Origin: Trametes villosa
Lineage: Eukaryota > Basidiomycota > Agaricomycetes > Polyporales > Polyporaceae
Direction: 5' to 3'
DNA: 64,000 nucleotides
Assembly (NCBI GenBank): GCA_002964805.2
Contig: PUDQ02000032.1
Location: forward strand, 62,001-126,000
Part shown: piece after piece, positions 42,848 to 55,350 of the stretch
How the letters are laid out: each line of letters opens with the position of its first letter
Position numbering within the stretch: the first letter of the stretch is position 1
The notes under the pieces: model-generated
What the model was told of the DNA's origin: nothing
The model's database searches: none
What the model saw: only the letters and a program-made list of their open reading frames with translations
Made by a program: the position numbers and the translations under genes

Positions 42848-45800
42848 TACTGTCCCTCCGCCGCCCTGTTACTTATCCTCAGGAACAGCTCCGACACCCT
42901 CTTCGCAATTCCGGCTGCGCACAAGTTGACTCGGCGTCTCGATTAGGCACCGCAGTCCTCACACCGCGTTGTTTGTCATGGTGTATAGGAGCAGCTGTGG
43001 TGCCGTTCCTAGCACGATGATCCTGGTCAGAAGAGTGCAAACGCCACCGTTGCTACCTTCTCGCCTCATCTCAGTAACTCCCCCACTGTATCTCCACCTT
43101 CTCCAGTCGTCTTCACGACTACTATGGGCGATCATTTGAAGGCGTTTGTGTTCCTTCTTCGTGCGTTATTGTAGTGCAATGTACGTACATTGATTGCACC
43201 CGCATCACAGGATAGATGCATTTGCATCCGCCACTGCGCATATGAATCTGAGCCAAGACTGCCTCGACGCAACATAGCACCATTGCGATAGCTCTTTGCT
43301 GAACATGTGTTTCTTCCCGCCCGCCTGGGCGCAGTGGTGGCGTCGTGCCGCCCTGGCGGCGCGAGTCAACAACGCTATCCCGATATGGAGCAATGCCTGC
43401 CTAATCTGGGTGAATGTCGGCAGGTCGGGACGAGCGCCATCGCGCCAGTGCCTTGTCTCCGACTCGGCGACCTCCCGAGCTTGTTCGCTTGCTCGCTCGC
43501 ACGCTCGCTGTGAGACAAAAGAGGTGAGACGCCCCGCCCATCATTGCACACTTCGCGAATCGCGCCGCCCGCCCTTGTGCCACTCGTCTTCCTATTGTTT
43601 CCTGCTTCGCGAGCGCACCGCACTCACGCCGTCCGTCGTACAAGACAAGAAAAGTCGCGTGGGGCGGGAGAACGTACGCGCGGCAAACGTTCGTGCGAGG
43701 GGCCGGCGGGAACCTGCGGGAACCTGTCGGTCGTATCGGCGTATCCACGCCCAGGAGCGTGGCTCGAGGTCCACGCGAAACACGATCGGGGCGGAGGACC
43801 CGGCGCTGCGGGACGTCGGCGCATCGGCTCCCTTTGCGTCGTCACCCCGCCCTCCCGCCGCCGTTTCAGCTGTTCAGGCTCGCAGGCCCGCTCGCCGCGC
43901 GCTCCTCATTGGCTCCCGGCGGGCGTGTTCCGGCACAAGCTCCGGTGCGTCACGGAGGAGTGACACGAAAAATTCGCCACGGAGGATCGCCGGCGGCACG
44001 CGCGTCACGCCCGCGTTCTCGCGCGCGCCTGGACATCGCGGTACGCGCGCGCAACGTTAACGTTAACGTTGACAGCGTCGTCCTCGAGGATCTCGCGAGG
44101 AGTTCGCGAGTGCACGGCGCGTCGCGCGTACTTTTGATGCGCCGGGTCCTCGAGGAGGCCATCCACATCGTCGCGACGTGGTGAGACGATGGAGACCGCC
44201 AGGCGACGCAGTGCGCGTCGGCGCGTGCATCCACCACGCTCCCCCCTCGAGGCATCACTCCGGCTTCTTCTTCTCGCAGACAATGTTCCGCGCTCAAGCA
44301 TTCTCCAGCTCGAAGATTCGTCGACCGCGGCGTGTGTACGTAGGTGTACATTCGAAGCTCGCGCGTAGCTATCGAACCACTTTTCGCTCCGCTTTTCCTC
44401 CACTGCCCGCGCGGGGAGGTCGGTCTCGCTGGGATCATATTCACAAGAGCCTTTCAGTGGCGGGCCTCGTGCGGTGTTTGACTGATTGTTTTCCTGCCTG
44501 CGGTTCGTTTTGCTAGGTCGCAGTCGCAGCCACCGCAGCCCTTTACGGCTCGAAAGCCTCGAAAGCCGCGTCGGGCCTCCGACCTCGGACAGTCATCGGC
44601 GCACACCTCCCCGTCGGTATTCGGTACGTCGTCCCACATGTCCACGTCTGAAAGTCTCCGAAGGCCAGGAGCACCCGTCATGACTCGAAGCTCTTCAGCC
44701 TCGGGCTGGCGCAGACCTCATGGGCCCGCCCGGGCCTTCCGGATCTCATCCAGGATAATTGAAAGCATGCATTGCCCCCGGGAAGTCGTGGTAGTGGAAC
44801 TACACTCCGACCGATCGCAGTCATATCCCCACTTCCACACCTATGGGCGGCGCGGCCTGATCGAGGTGGAAGCGCAAAGTACAGTGTGGGCGCGCCTGGC
44901 CGACGAAGACACGCTGCGGCAAACGGCTCACGTATGACGATAACAATGTGGACGCTCGTATGTCAACGCGCCGTCTGACCACTGCGTAAATGCGCCGACG
45001 GCGACCAACGCCGATCTGCCTCCACCGCGCCCTCGAGGCGCGCCCCCGCCTGACCTCGAGCGGCGGGCCAAGTATGTGCAGGGCTCGTTGCCTGACGACC
45101 GGAGGGCCGAGGTGGGACTTCGGGGTTCTTGCTAACTCTGTTCGCCATATTCATCGCAGATGCACAGGATCCAGCGTGGGGCCTCGGCGCGCATTCGAGC
45201 AATCGCGCACGACACATGAATGCTGCGCGGGCGCACGACGCACGCTAGCTGACTCGAATTGTGGGTCCCGGGCGGGCGAGTCCCCGATCACATCACGCCC
45301 TGTTAACTTAGCTTGAACAGGCTACAGCCCTGGGAGTTGCGAGCTCAGCCTCGAGGCTGGACGGCGGGAGGCCCCTCGCAATGCCGAAAAGGAATCCGAA
45401 ACTAGCACTCCGAGGAGCACGCATCACGCCCGGACATCTCTCCATCCCGCCCTCCCTGGCGCGATCCCGCCCGTCCGCCCTCCTCGTCCTCGCTCGATGA
45501 ATTTCGGTCGTCAGCGCGGGTCCCGTGGGCTTCGAAGCTCCCGCCGACCCTGCCCGGCGGACTGCGCGCCCGACGTCACTCGCGACCCGGATCAGCATCG
45601 GGTAAGCACGATGTGCAGCGCCATTAATTACTCCCTGACCTTGTGCGCCCGCGTCCCGTGCAGTACCCTCACGCGCACGCGTTTGTCAGTCCTTCGGGGA
45701 GTACTGCGCGATATCGTCACCGCCGTCGATGTGGAGCGCGCCGTCGCTAGGCGAACACCCAGAATGACAAGCTCGCGAAGACCTAGGGAGCACCTCGGGC

Positions 45801-46549
45801 GAAGGCATGGACGTCCTGCGCTGTGGAGCGATAAGCACGCAGACGTTGTGGAGCAAGTGCGCCCGAGATAGACTCTTTGGCGTGCCTGCATGCGCGCGAG
45901 CTTCGAAGGCGGCGGGGCGGGGAGGTCATCGACGTGGCCAACCTGCATTCGCGGCGCGCGTCTGGACGGGACTCCGGGGTGGGGGCGTGCCCCGGCGCGG
46001 CGGTTCTCCGGAGCGGCGTGCTGATAGAGTCGGCGTTCTGCTGCAGATGTGCTCGCGCGCGGACGCTGTCCCGTCACCGTGGAGACGCGAGGAATGCTCC
46101 TTCTGCCGCCACTGCGCCCGAGCGGGTGGCGCCGGCGGCGGGACGTCCAGGTGCGCGAGTGGATTTGTTCTGTCAGACTTCAGTGTCGCTAAATCTGTCC
46201 GCATACGCAATCAGCTTGCGGACGACATGAACGCTGATTCCGTCAGCCTATGCAGCACCGGCGCATTGGACGGCGGGCGACGCGGCGCGACATATAGTGC
46301 TGAGGTGAGCGTGGCGATTTATTCGGTCAGTGTTAGTGTCACGGTATGACCCCGTTTCCAAGCTCGCGACGGCCGGCGGGACGTCTGCGCGCCCCCAGGC
46401 GTAATATCGGTACCTCAATAGGTTCCTGTGGATTGTCTGTGGTAGGTTGAATCGTGGCTTCTACGATAGGAAAGAATCAACACCCTCGTGCAGCGGAGGA
46501 CGGTGGCTGACGTTCGCACGCACCTGCCGCCGGTGCGTACCACACCGCG
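42848..46549. other. Gene-poor interval
   Basis: GC-rich with many overlapping frames on both strands and no domain or exon chain I can support. A short palindromic run ACGTTAACGTTAACGTT lies at about 44055. A plus-strand frame at 44638-44937 has modest coding look (ESMHCPREVVVVELHSDRS) but no support. Confidence 0.5.
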
Positions 46550-47335
46550 TTCGTAGGCTATTGATGGCGGTACCAGCTAAAGGCGTCTCCTCCCAGCCAC
46601 TCCGCTATCCCAGCGTGCCGCGTCCGGTCCAGGCCTTCGCCGTATGCGGCTTGATGAGGCGAATACACCATCTTGCGCCTCCTGCATGCACTGACTGATG
46701 ATCTGCCCACAGAATCGGCCGTGATTGCGCAGGTGCGGTGCCCTCCAATCTTCGCCCTCCGGCAAGCAGGAACTCGTACAAGCCGGGGAGTACGGTGCAG
46801 TGCGCGATGTCGCGCTTCCAACTCGAGCGCCCGACGTCCATCTACGGCGCGGCACAGCGCCGTGCGTACACACGCCCACATTCACGTAGGATCCGCGGAA
46901 GCCGGACTCTCAGGCGTGCTCTGCTCTGCCCCTTTCTTCTAGTCGACCGACTGCAGGTACATCCAAAATCACTGTCGCGCGCAAATGATGCCATGTCGCG
47001 CTCTGAGAATGCCTCCGGCCACTGGTAAGTACTCGCCAGTCAGAACGCGTTCGTTTACGCCCCGCTTCCGTCAGATCTCCTCGCTGTGTGGGTGTCGGCG
47101 CTCGTTCTGACACGGGCGCCGCCTCGTGCATCGCAGAAGATAGATGGTGCGCACGGAATTTATAGACCGCACGGCGCCCCAACACACGGCCGCGGCACTG
47201 GCTGGTTCAGGACAGCATGCATCTATCGAGACGGCTGCTGCTGACAAAATCCGACGGCGCACTGTCATGCGGGGTCCGAAGTCCCCCACAAAAGCGCGTG
47301 CAAGACTACGACGCATCCTAGGATTCGCTGCGCGC
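46550..47335 (-). repeat. Inverted duplication, right arm (diverged)
   Basis: Reverse-complement counterpart of 37470-38300; see that entry for landmarks. The arms enclose about 8.2 kb that includes the gene at 40644-41913. Confidence 0.65.
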
Positions 47336-48588
47336 TGAACGCCGCCTGCTCTAGACCGCCAACCGGGCAGCGCCACAATGGCGCTACTCGTTGGATGCGC
47401 CCGCGCCGCCGCGTCTATCTTTGCTTCTGCTTCTGCGACGCGACGGGCGTGGGTGCACCGATGGAGGTTATAGGAAGACGGGCGTTCTGTTCACCTCGTG
47501 AGTCTGCGACGTCTTCTGCTTTCGCGTCGCATGCGTTCACCGGTCTTCGATGCTAGATCCCCATGGCTGTGGATTGCTGCTCGTACGACTCCCTCAAGAA
47601 CCTCGGGTTGACCTTCGCGCGACTGTACAAGTTGCCTCCGGCTTTCTGCGTGTGGAACTCTGTCTTGCTTGGATCGGTGTCTGTGGGGAGTCTGCCCGAT
47701 GCTTTGCCAGAACTCTGCCCTGGGTCTACTCCATCTCTAGCGCTTCCTCACCTCACAGGTGTCTACCTCCCGCGTTGCGCGCCTGGCCGAACTCAACGAT
47801 CCTGTAGTTGCTGGCATGCATATCATCTCGTAACTCTCTGCTGGTTGCTCAATTTTGAGGTGGCCCGGATAACATACCGCGCGTTTACGAGGCTCAAGGA
47901 CTTGCGGCGCGTTCTGGCCATCAACAAAGACCTGGCTCTCAACACGGCGACAGCTATGACGGCGTGCTGGAGAACTTCACGATACTCTAGGCCGCCGGGG
48001 CGAGTGCTCCACAACTTCACTGTGCGAACGAGGGCAAATTAGTCATACCAAGGGATCCCGCCCGCCGAAGGCGGGCGGAACGCCCGGCCAGGATGTCCCG
48101 GCGGGGTTCCGAAAATGGCACCCAGGCTAGGGTCAGCCTCAGGATGGTAACAAGCGCCTAGCACTTGCTCTCCATTCCTTGTACTCCACCGTGTGCCTCT
48201 CGTCGGTATCGAGCGCAATGAATGAAGTGTTCTGCCTCGGGCCCTCGCGCGAGCCCGTAAGAACAGCACTCGCGCGAACCTACTAAGGAGCATGAACGTA
48301 CTTACCCTATCAGGCAACAACAGCGCTTCTTTTACACAGGCTGGCTTGCCGAAGTACACCAAGGTACACAGGCGAGATACTCACAGGCTACAGGGGTCCG
48401 CGACTTGGGCTAGTATACTCCCGCGATCAAGCTTAGTGGTACGCTTCTCGTTTTGTTCTTCCGCTAATGCAGTGACGCAGCGCGCGCAATGCTCGCTCAC
48501 AAGACCCGACAGGTTTTCCGATTTATTCTCCCGGGTTGAGCGATGTACGCCCCTCCGACCCCGCTCTCCTCTCGACTCTACGACCACC
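47336..48588. other. Intergenic upstream of the 48.6-kb gene
   Basis: One plus-strand frame (47563-48042, 159 codons) has no recognisable feature. At 48058-48090 is a strong GC inverted repeat (CCCGCCCGCCGAAGGCGGGCGG). ATACCAAGGGA at 48045-48055 has an inverted copy at 55078-55088. Confidence 0.45.
48045..48055 (+). repeat. Candidate left terminal repeat of a DDE element (weak)
   Basis: ATACCAAGGGA; the reverse complement TCCCTTGGTAT is at 55078-55088. The pair flanks the two-gene segment 48589-54778. Only 11-12 bp match and no longer target duplication is visible, so chance is possible. Confidence 0.3.
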
Positions 48589-49359
48589 ATGAGCCGGCGT
48601 CACTACGCGCGCGACGCGATCGAGAATCCGCTCAACGCCCTTCATCAGCGGTGTACCTGGCCGTTGCATTGCGCTATATGCAGCGATCCGGACAAGAAAC
48701 GCAGCACGGTCGACTTGTTCTTCGCGCCCACAGTCGACTCGGAGGATCGCTTCATCTGTTGCATCCCACTGGATCCCCCCGAGACTATCCCCAACGACAA
48801 CTCCGAAATCGACGCTCTCCCACTCGTATTCACCGTCATCGGGCAGATTGCCCCCGAAGATTGTTTCTTGACGTCGACGGGGGACGAGCGCGGCGATCGC
48901 CCCGACCACGTCCGCGACGGACCTGTCGCGAGCTGCTGGCTCGAGTCCCGTCCGGACCGGGACTCTTGTGTCGAGTGGCGCCAGCTCCCATCGGCAATCG
49001 AGCGCGTCGCATCGAGCGCGGTTGCCGGCACCCTAGACACTTCGCGTGTCCTCCGTTTCGCACCCAATGACCGCGCGGTGCAGCTGCGCGTCAGATTCTC
49101 CCCGGATAGAGGCAAGGTGCGTTCTGCGAGTTGCGCTCGACTGCTCGTGTTGTGACCGTCACTGAATGATGTCTAGCTCCTGAAGGATACCCTTCCCTTC
49201 TTCCACATCATCGACAACAAGGTCGTACGCCGCGTTCCGAAGACCGTCGACGAGGTCCCGCTCGATACGCCGTTCCGCGCGACATTTACCTTTGAATACG
49301 TTCGCGAGGGCGGTAAGCAGTACCTCTACGCCGATTTGATTACCTTAGATACTATCTGA
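48589..49359 (+). CDS. Hypothetical protein upstream of the DDE transposase
   Basis: ATG at 48589 (MSRRHYARDAIENPL). Exons 48589-49116 and 49177-49359, with a phase-0 intron gtgcgt...tctag; 236 aa. The N-terminus has closely spaced cysteines (CTWPLHCAICSDPDKK, then FICCIPLDP) that could bind zinc. The rest has alternating beta-like segments (LPLVFTVIGQ; FFHIIDNKVVRRVPKTV; ATFTFEYVREGG). I do not recognise the family. It is co-oriented with the transposase that starts 338 bp downstream and may be a partner gene of that element. The exon frames are clean, with no stop. Confidence 0.65.
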
Positions 49360-49697
49360 GAGCCCTTCGTAAACACCGGACATTTCGTGCGAATGTGGAC
49401 ACTTGGACGCGCCTGTGCTTCGTTTCATGTATATTAGCCCCTCTAACGATGGTGTATGCACCGTGATTTTGTATTCGTTTCGCTTCTCTCGTGTGCTGGT
49501 GTTCCGAATCGAGCGTTGCCCCACGCTGGGGCCCAAATATATTCGTGCAGGCATTAGCCGAAGGCTCGCAGACTGCTTGAAACATCGGCTCAACGGCCAA
49601 GGTAGATTGCCATTCTAAGCGCGGCGCGTACGGGATACAAGACGTCGTAGAGGCCGCTCAATTTCGCAGCCCCCTGAGTTGCCCATCCCTTCCCACC

Positions 49698-52600
49698 ATG
49701 TCCACCTTCGAGCCCGACCACGTCCTCGCACTCGTAAAGCTCGTGAATGGCGGAACCCGAGAAGAGCAGAAGGAATTTGAGCAGAAGTGGCGAGATAGGG
49801 TACGTACATATTTCCTTATACTCTTCAGGTGTGCTGAGTGGGCGCCGCCGGCGACCGATTAGGTGGAGAAACGGTGGAAAGCGTGGCAAAGCCGACGCAC
49901 TTCCCAGTCACAATATGTGTCCCAGCTTGAGTGGGAGTCGCACATAGTCGAGTACGTCAGTTGGGCGTACAACTCGGCGAAGTCGAAGAGCGGCCTGGCC
50001 CCGGTCAGAGCGGAGTTCCCCCTGTTAGGACCTCGCTTCCTCCCCCCGACCTACTGGCACAATCAACGGCGTCGTTCAGTCCCCGAGATCCATCCGGAAA
50101 CGGCGTACATGAAGGCACTTACGGTGATTCACCCCCTCTACTTCGACAGCCTCGCGAAGTGTCCCAGGTGCGATGCAACCGGCGATGAGGTGAGCTGGGG
50201 TGGCTGGACAACGACGGGACACTGCGAAGTCCACGGGTTGGATCGCGAGGAGACGGCACTCGGATACCAACTGCGCTGCAAGCGCTGTGCGGGCAGCGAG
50301 ACGGAGTCTAGCAAGAACGGGGAGGGAACCCACTGTTTTGCCACCACAAACCATGTGTTCTGGAAGCGTCGTGAGCACTGGGAGGTTCCGGGTGAGTAAT
50401 ACATTGAGAGCTATGAAAGGATGAGTCTGCTCACTGGTAGGGGCTTGTAACAGCCGGCGTGCCGTTCTTCACGAAACGGTGTGCTTTAACTCGAGATTTG
50501 TTCAATCTTGTCGTCGAGTTTCGCCCGTCCATGACGTCTGCGGGGATGGCGGAGCACATCAGGCGTAGGTTTCCATTGACCCAAAACGCTCTCCTACCTC
50601 CAACTTACCGTTCACTTCAGAGCTTCACCTCCGCCGCTACCACCAGGAACGTCTTGCGTATCTGTCGACCTTTGAAGCGCAATTCATCAACAGCAAGCGG
50701 AGTGTCGTGAGCATTGCGCGGGTGCCCCTCCGCCGCTTCTCGAAGCCCGACGACCTTGGTGGATACTGCGATATTTCGATCACCGACGATATGATATCCG
50801 ACATCTACTTGAAGTTCAGTAAGTCTACGCGCGTGGAAGAATCTAATGAGTACCTTCGTACGTTGACCGGTATGTGTGCTTTCCGCTGAGCTAGGGTTAG
50901 GAGAGAGCACTCGAGTACTGACCGAAAGCCCTTGGCGATGCTACAGCTGTGACGATCTCAATAGACCAGACGTTCAGAGCGGCGGGGAAAGCGAAGATGG
51001 TGACCGCGTCGCACAAACACGAGAAGCGGTGGGGAGGGGGGATTCTGAGCGCATTGAACGAGCGTGGGCAGACGCTCGCGTGGGTGAGTGCTTCGTGCGC
51101 GCCTACTACTTCGCAAGACGCTGGCTCACTTCTACACGCCCACCACCACCCGATTCAACCAACCAGCAATTCTGTCAGACCCAAGCAAATGCTGAGATCA
51201 CAGAACTCCTTCAAGGCCTCAAGAGACGGTTCTCTCTTCTCTCCGTCCCGGAACCCGACATAGTAGTTGCAGACAATTGTTGTCATGTACGCAAGGCGAT
51301 CAAGAACGCGTTCCCCAACGCGCACGTTGCTCTGGACGTTTGGCATCTACTCAGGCGGTATGTCCTTCTCGTTGCAGCCCAGATTTATTACACGCTACTA
51401 ACTGACATGGTGCGATCCCTGAAACAGCTACAGCGCGTGCATCCTCGGTGGTGCCGGGAGCCCCTCGCGATCAGATATCAGCAACGACATTGTCAGCGCG
51501 ATCCTGAAGACACGAGCGGATAAGTTCAACCCTGCAGTCTACTGGCCGCTTGAAGAGCAGGTTAAACGCCTCGACCAAGCGTTTAAGAAGTGGGCGGCGC
51601 AAGGAGCGTGGAATGCGGCCGCTGCAAAGGTAAGCACATCCACGATCCCTTACGTTCTCGCCCCAACGAGCATGGCCTGACGTCGTAAATATGACCTAGA
51701 CCCACCAGGAACAAATGAAGCATGTACGCAAGGGCTGCCTCACACGCCCGCGGAACGACGTCCGTTCCGACGGCAGTCGTATCGAAGGATCGCACAAGGG
51801 GTGGAACGGCCTGCAGCGCTCCCACGCGAGCGGGCTCGAGATGCTTACAATGCTGTCGCACGACTTCGTCCTCCGCCGCAACCACCGCCTCGACCTCCAG
51901 TCCGATACTCCGACACCCTTCTCCCTGTCGACATACGGCTCGCATCATATTCGTCTCATCAACCACACTGCGCGTCTCTGGAACTCGCTCCTTCGCGCGT
52001 CCGACGCGAAGCATGAACGCCTCTTCGCCGGCCTGCAAGAGACCCCCGTTTTCCAGTCCGTGGACACCCGGGAGGCCTTCGGTATCGTCCAGTCCCAGTT
52101 CGCTGCGGGATATCAATACCTCCTCGACGTCAAGACTGAAGAGACCGAAGACGACATCGACTTCCTCGGGCTGTCTTCACAGGCGCAAGACTTTTCACGG
52201 CGGCTTTTGGCTAGTATGAATCTCGACCCGGTCCTCCTCTCGCGGCCCCTCGCAATGCCGATTGCGTCTATGGATGGTGATGTCTCAATGCCCCCTAGTC
52301 TACGCTATGCGCTGGACGACAGCGGTGCTGCAGCGCCGACGGATGCGGTCACAGCCAAGGATGTGAAGACGCCCAAGAGAGGTATGCCGGGAGGACTGGA
52401 TTGCAGCGGCAGCCTGCGCTAACCCTACTCACTTCTCGCAGCTGGACTGGGCGAGATATCAAACGAAGTCAGCACTCCGTCGCCCGCGTCAGGCGACACA
52501 CCCAACGCCGCCTCGTTCGCGCCCTCTCCGGAAGTCCGCTTCCAGCCGCTCAAACGCAAGACGCCGCCGAGCGACGATGTCCCGGGCATGTACGTCATCG

Positions 52601-54778
52601 ATCAAGAACATCAGCACACCTCCAAGAAGGTGAAAGCGACGGGAGGAAGCCTTGGTGAGCACCCGGGTTTCTCGCTATTTTGGCAAGTGTTCTCGTATCT
52701 TACGCTCGCCGCAGTTGAAGGCCCGTCAGCATCCTCGACCGTAGGCACCGCTACACAAGCGTCCGACCGGCTCTTGCAAGAAGAGGCGGGGGAGCACAAG
52801 ATTTCCGTCGCGATGTGCGCGCTCGCCATAGCCCGCGGCCCCGCATCTACGGACGACGTGCGGGACGTGTCTCCGGGTGCGTCTATACACCACTCTCATC
52901 GTAGTGCCACTCAACTGACCCTGCGTCCATAGCACACACAACTACTACGTCCACCAGAGTGGTCGTAGCTGCGACACACACCGTCGAGTCGCCATGCGAA
53001 GGTCAAGATGCTTCGCCGACTTGGACGCGCATTGCCGAGTCGCCATGTAGCGGCCAAGCCCAGGTCGTGTCTGTTCCACAAGTCGATCAGCAGACGCCGT
53101 GCACCGAGGCCGCCTCCGCGCCTCCGCCTACAGTGCACGCCTCCGCGACACAGCGCGCGACATCCTCGCGCGCTCCGGCCACGTTGTCCTCCCGCACCTC
53201 GCGCACGCCATCCTCCCCTGGCCCGACTGCGTCGTCTTCGCGCGCCCAGGCTGCGTCGTCTTCGCGCGCCCAGGCTGCGTCATCTTCGCGCGCCCCGACC
53301 GCGTCATCTTCGCGCGCCCCGACCGCGTCATTTTCGCGCACCCCGACCTCACCATCCACGCCCGCTCCGACCGCTCCGTCCCCGCCCGCGCTGACCGCGT
53401 CATCTTCGCGCACCCCGGGCGCCACTGCAAAGTCTCCGCTGACGACCTCCGCGGCTGCACACACCAGCAGCCGCGAGACAACGGCTCTGACTAGCCGCAA
53501 CTCTGATATCAAGAACTTCTTTGGTGCTCGCGACACGCCGGCGAGCTCGTCCAGGCCAGCCTCGTATGGCTCCAAACTTCCGAAGGTCGAGATCACTGGT
53601 CTCACCCCGTCGCAGCGCCTTTTCTCCATCGCGACGGGGCTAAACCCTCTCTCTCTCGCCGTCTCCAGCGGCGACGAGTTCTTCTTATTCATGGATCTTC
53701 GCGCAGAGCACAAGTGGGTGTCGCATAGAATGACGCCTCAGAAATGGGTGGAGGCGGCCGCGCTCTACAACACCGAGCTTGAGAAGCTTGGTCGCCGTCT
53801 TGGACGCTTCCGTGGGGACTGGACCGCGTGGAAGACGCCACGCGCCCTAATGGACAAGTTGGGCGAAGTCGAACCCATGGTTGTGCGGCGGCTGGCGACT
53901 GGCGATTACGTGTGTAAGTCGAGGAAGGTATACCGGGTTCTAAGACGTCGGCTGACACAAATCTATAGCAAAGGAATCGGGCAGGGAGGAGTTCTGGCGG
54001 AAGCATTGCCACGCCGTGCCCTTGATGACGGGTGCACAGGACTATGGCAAGAAGGTGAGTAATATCCTTGGCTGTCCTCCCGCGATCTGAGTTGTATATG
54101 ACTAACGAACTGTACAGCGCAAGATCAACACCTGCACGCGGTGCAAGGCGATCATGTGGCCGGGCCCGAAGGGCAGCAGCGCGAACCACAAGCGTTCGTG
54201 CTGCTCCGACGGTGTGCGCATGAATGCCCAGGCCAGCAAGAAGACACCGAGCGGCGAAACCCTGACATTCACAGAAGAACTGCCACCGTGGCCGCAACCG
54301 GCCGGGATCTTCGAGGAGGGGAAGAAATTCAACCCCACGATATTCCTCAGCGCTGTGAGCCAGCTATACCAGCAAATGGTTCTCCACCGGTCGACAGGCG
54401 AGGAGTACGCCATGGAGTACCTCGCTTTCGCCGAAATGCTCCACAAGCGCACCATTGTCGTCGAGACCGGTTCAAGCGAACCGGCCACCTCATCGCGCGG
54501 GGAAGCAGGTAAGTGTCGGCGCGCTCTCTTCTGATAATCACGCTCAGGATTGCTTCGTAGCTTCTATAGGCAGCGACGATCACGCTGACGGCAGGACGCC
54601 AGTGTCCCCAGAGGCGAGCGGCCAGCAAATCCTTTTCCGCCTATTCGACAGCCTCGCCCTCGGCCCATGCCCCCCTCAAATGCTTGTTACATACAACGGT
54701 TTGCAGTATCTTTCTATTACCCCGCTGCTCGCGGAGCGCGATGTTGGAGAGGAGGAGGAGGAGGGGGAGGAGGAGTAG
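49698..54778 (+). CDS. Large DDE-type transposase (DUF6729-like N-terminus), apparently intact
   Basis: ATG at 49698. About 14 exons; the first eight are 49698-49799, 49863-50391, 50454-50564, 50621-50869, 50947-51083, 51179-51357, 51428-51629 and 51700-52381. The TAG is at 54776. Roughly 1330 aa. Features in order: zinc-ribbon-like CPRCDATG...GYQLRCKRCAG and the FFTKRCALTRDLFNLV segment (resembling DUF6729); a first Asp in TISIDQTFRAAGK; a second in VVADNCCHVRKA; DVWHLLRRY; and SDGSRIEGSHKGWNGLQRS with FVLRRN, where the final acidic residue is likely. A disordered region follows with ASSSRAQ repeats (about 53220-53345), then a PCNA-box-like SDIKNFF near 53505, then a C-terminal CTRCKAIMWPG...HKRSCC zinc-binding segment and an acidic end. 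No stop in the chained exons. The exact family label is inference. Confidence 0.75.
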
Positions 54779-55234
54779 CACTACTCTACCGTCGTTCAGT
54801 CTCGGTGTTACTGTAATACGCATTAATACACGGCTCTAATGCTCCTAGTGGCTCCCGAATACCTCGCAGGTGCGCGCGCGAAGAGTTTCGCGACCGTACA
54901 GACGGATATGAGCGGGCGCGATGTGGATTTTATGTCTAAGTCCACGGGCGCCTCTGATACCCCAAGTTAGGGTTTCGGCCTCCACGTGCGGGCGCTTACA
55001 TTGGTGCGCTGGCGCGACTGAGGTTAGGAGTGAGTCAGTCGATCGAATGAAGCACCGTTCAGAGACTGAATCGGTGCTCCCTTGGTATCGCGCTGTAACC
55101 CGAACGAGAGGTGCATCCGCACGTGACATTCGGGTGCTGCAGCTCGAGTCGCGCCGCCCACCGAGGCGGGTACGCGCGACGCAGCCGCCCTCTGCGACTG
55201 CAGCTCTTCGGGCTGCAGCACGGCGACGACGAGG
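54779..55234. other. Intergenic between DDE gene and FtsJ-like copy 2
   Basis: No gene seen. It holds the candidate right terminal repeat TCCCTTGGTAT at 55078-55088 and the upstream part of the next promoter. Confidence 0.5.
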
Positions 55235-55243
55235 TATTTAAAT
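55235..55243 (+). promoter_or_regulatory. TATA-like box of FtsJ-like copy 2
   Basis: TATTTAAAT, 108 bp upstream of the ATG at 55351. Position and sequence only. Confidence 0.45.
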
Positions 55244-55350
55244 GGAGCACTTTCCGACGAGGAGGCAACACACCTTCGCCTCATCCGCCCACCATCGAGA
55301 ACTCTTCCCTCACGCACTTGTACCACCCTCCTCAATATCACTATCTCAGC

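Noticed and set aside
43296..44060. 254-codon plus-strand frame
   Set aside because: Arg/Ala/Ser-rich, overlapped by open frames on both strands, no motif, no exon chain.
47563..48042. 159-codon plus-strand frame MAVDCCSYDSLKNLG
   Set aside because: Starts with ATG but has no recognisable domain and no partner exon; coding potential cannot be judged without a search.
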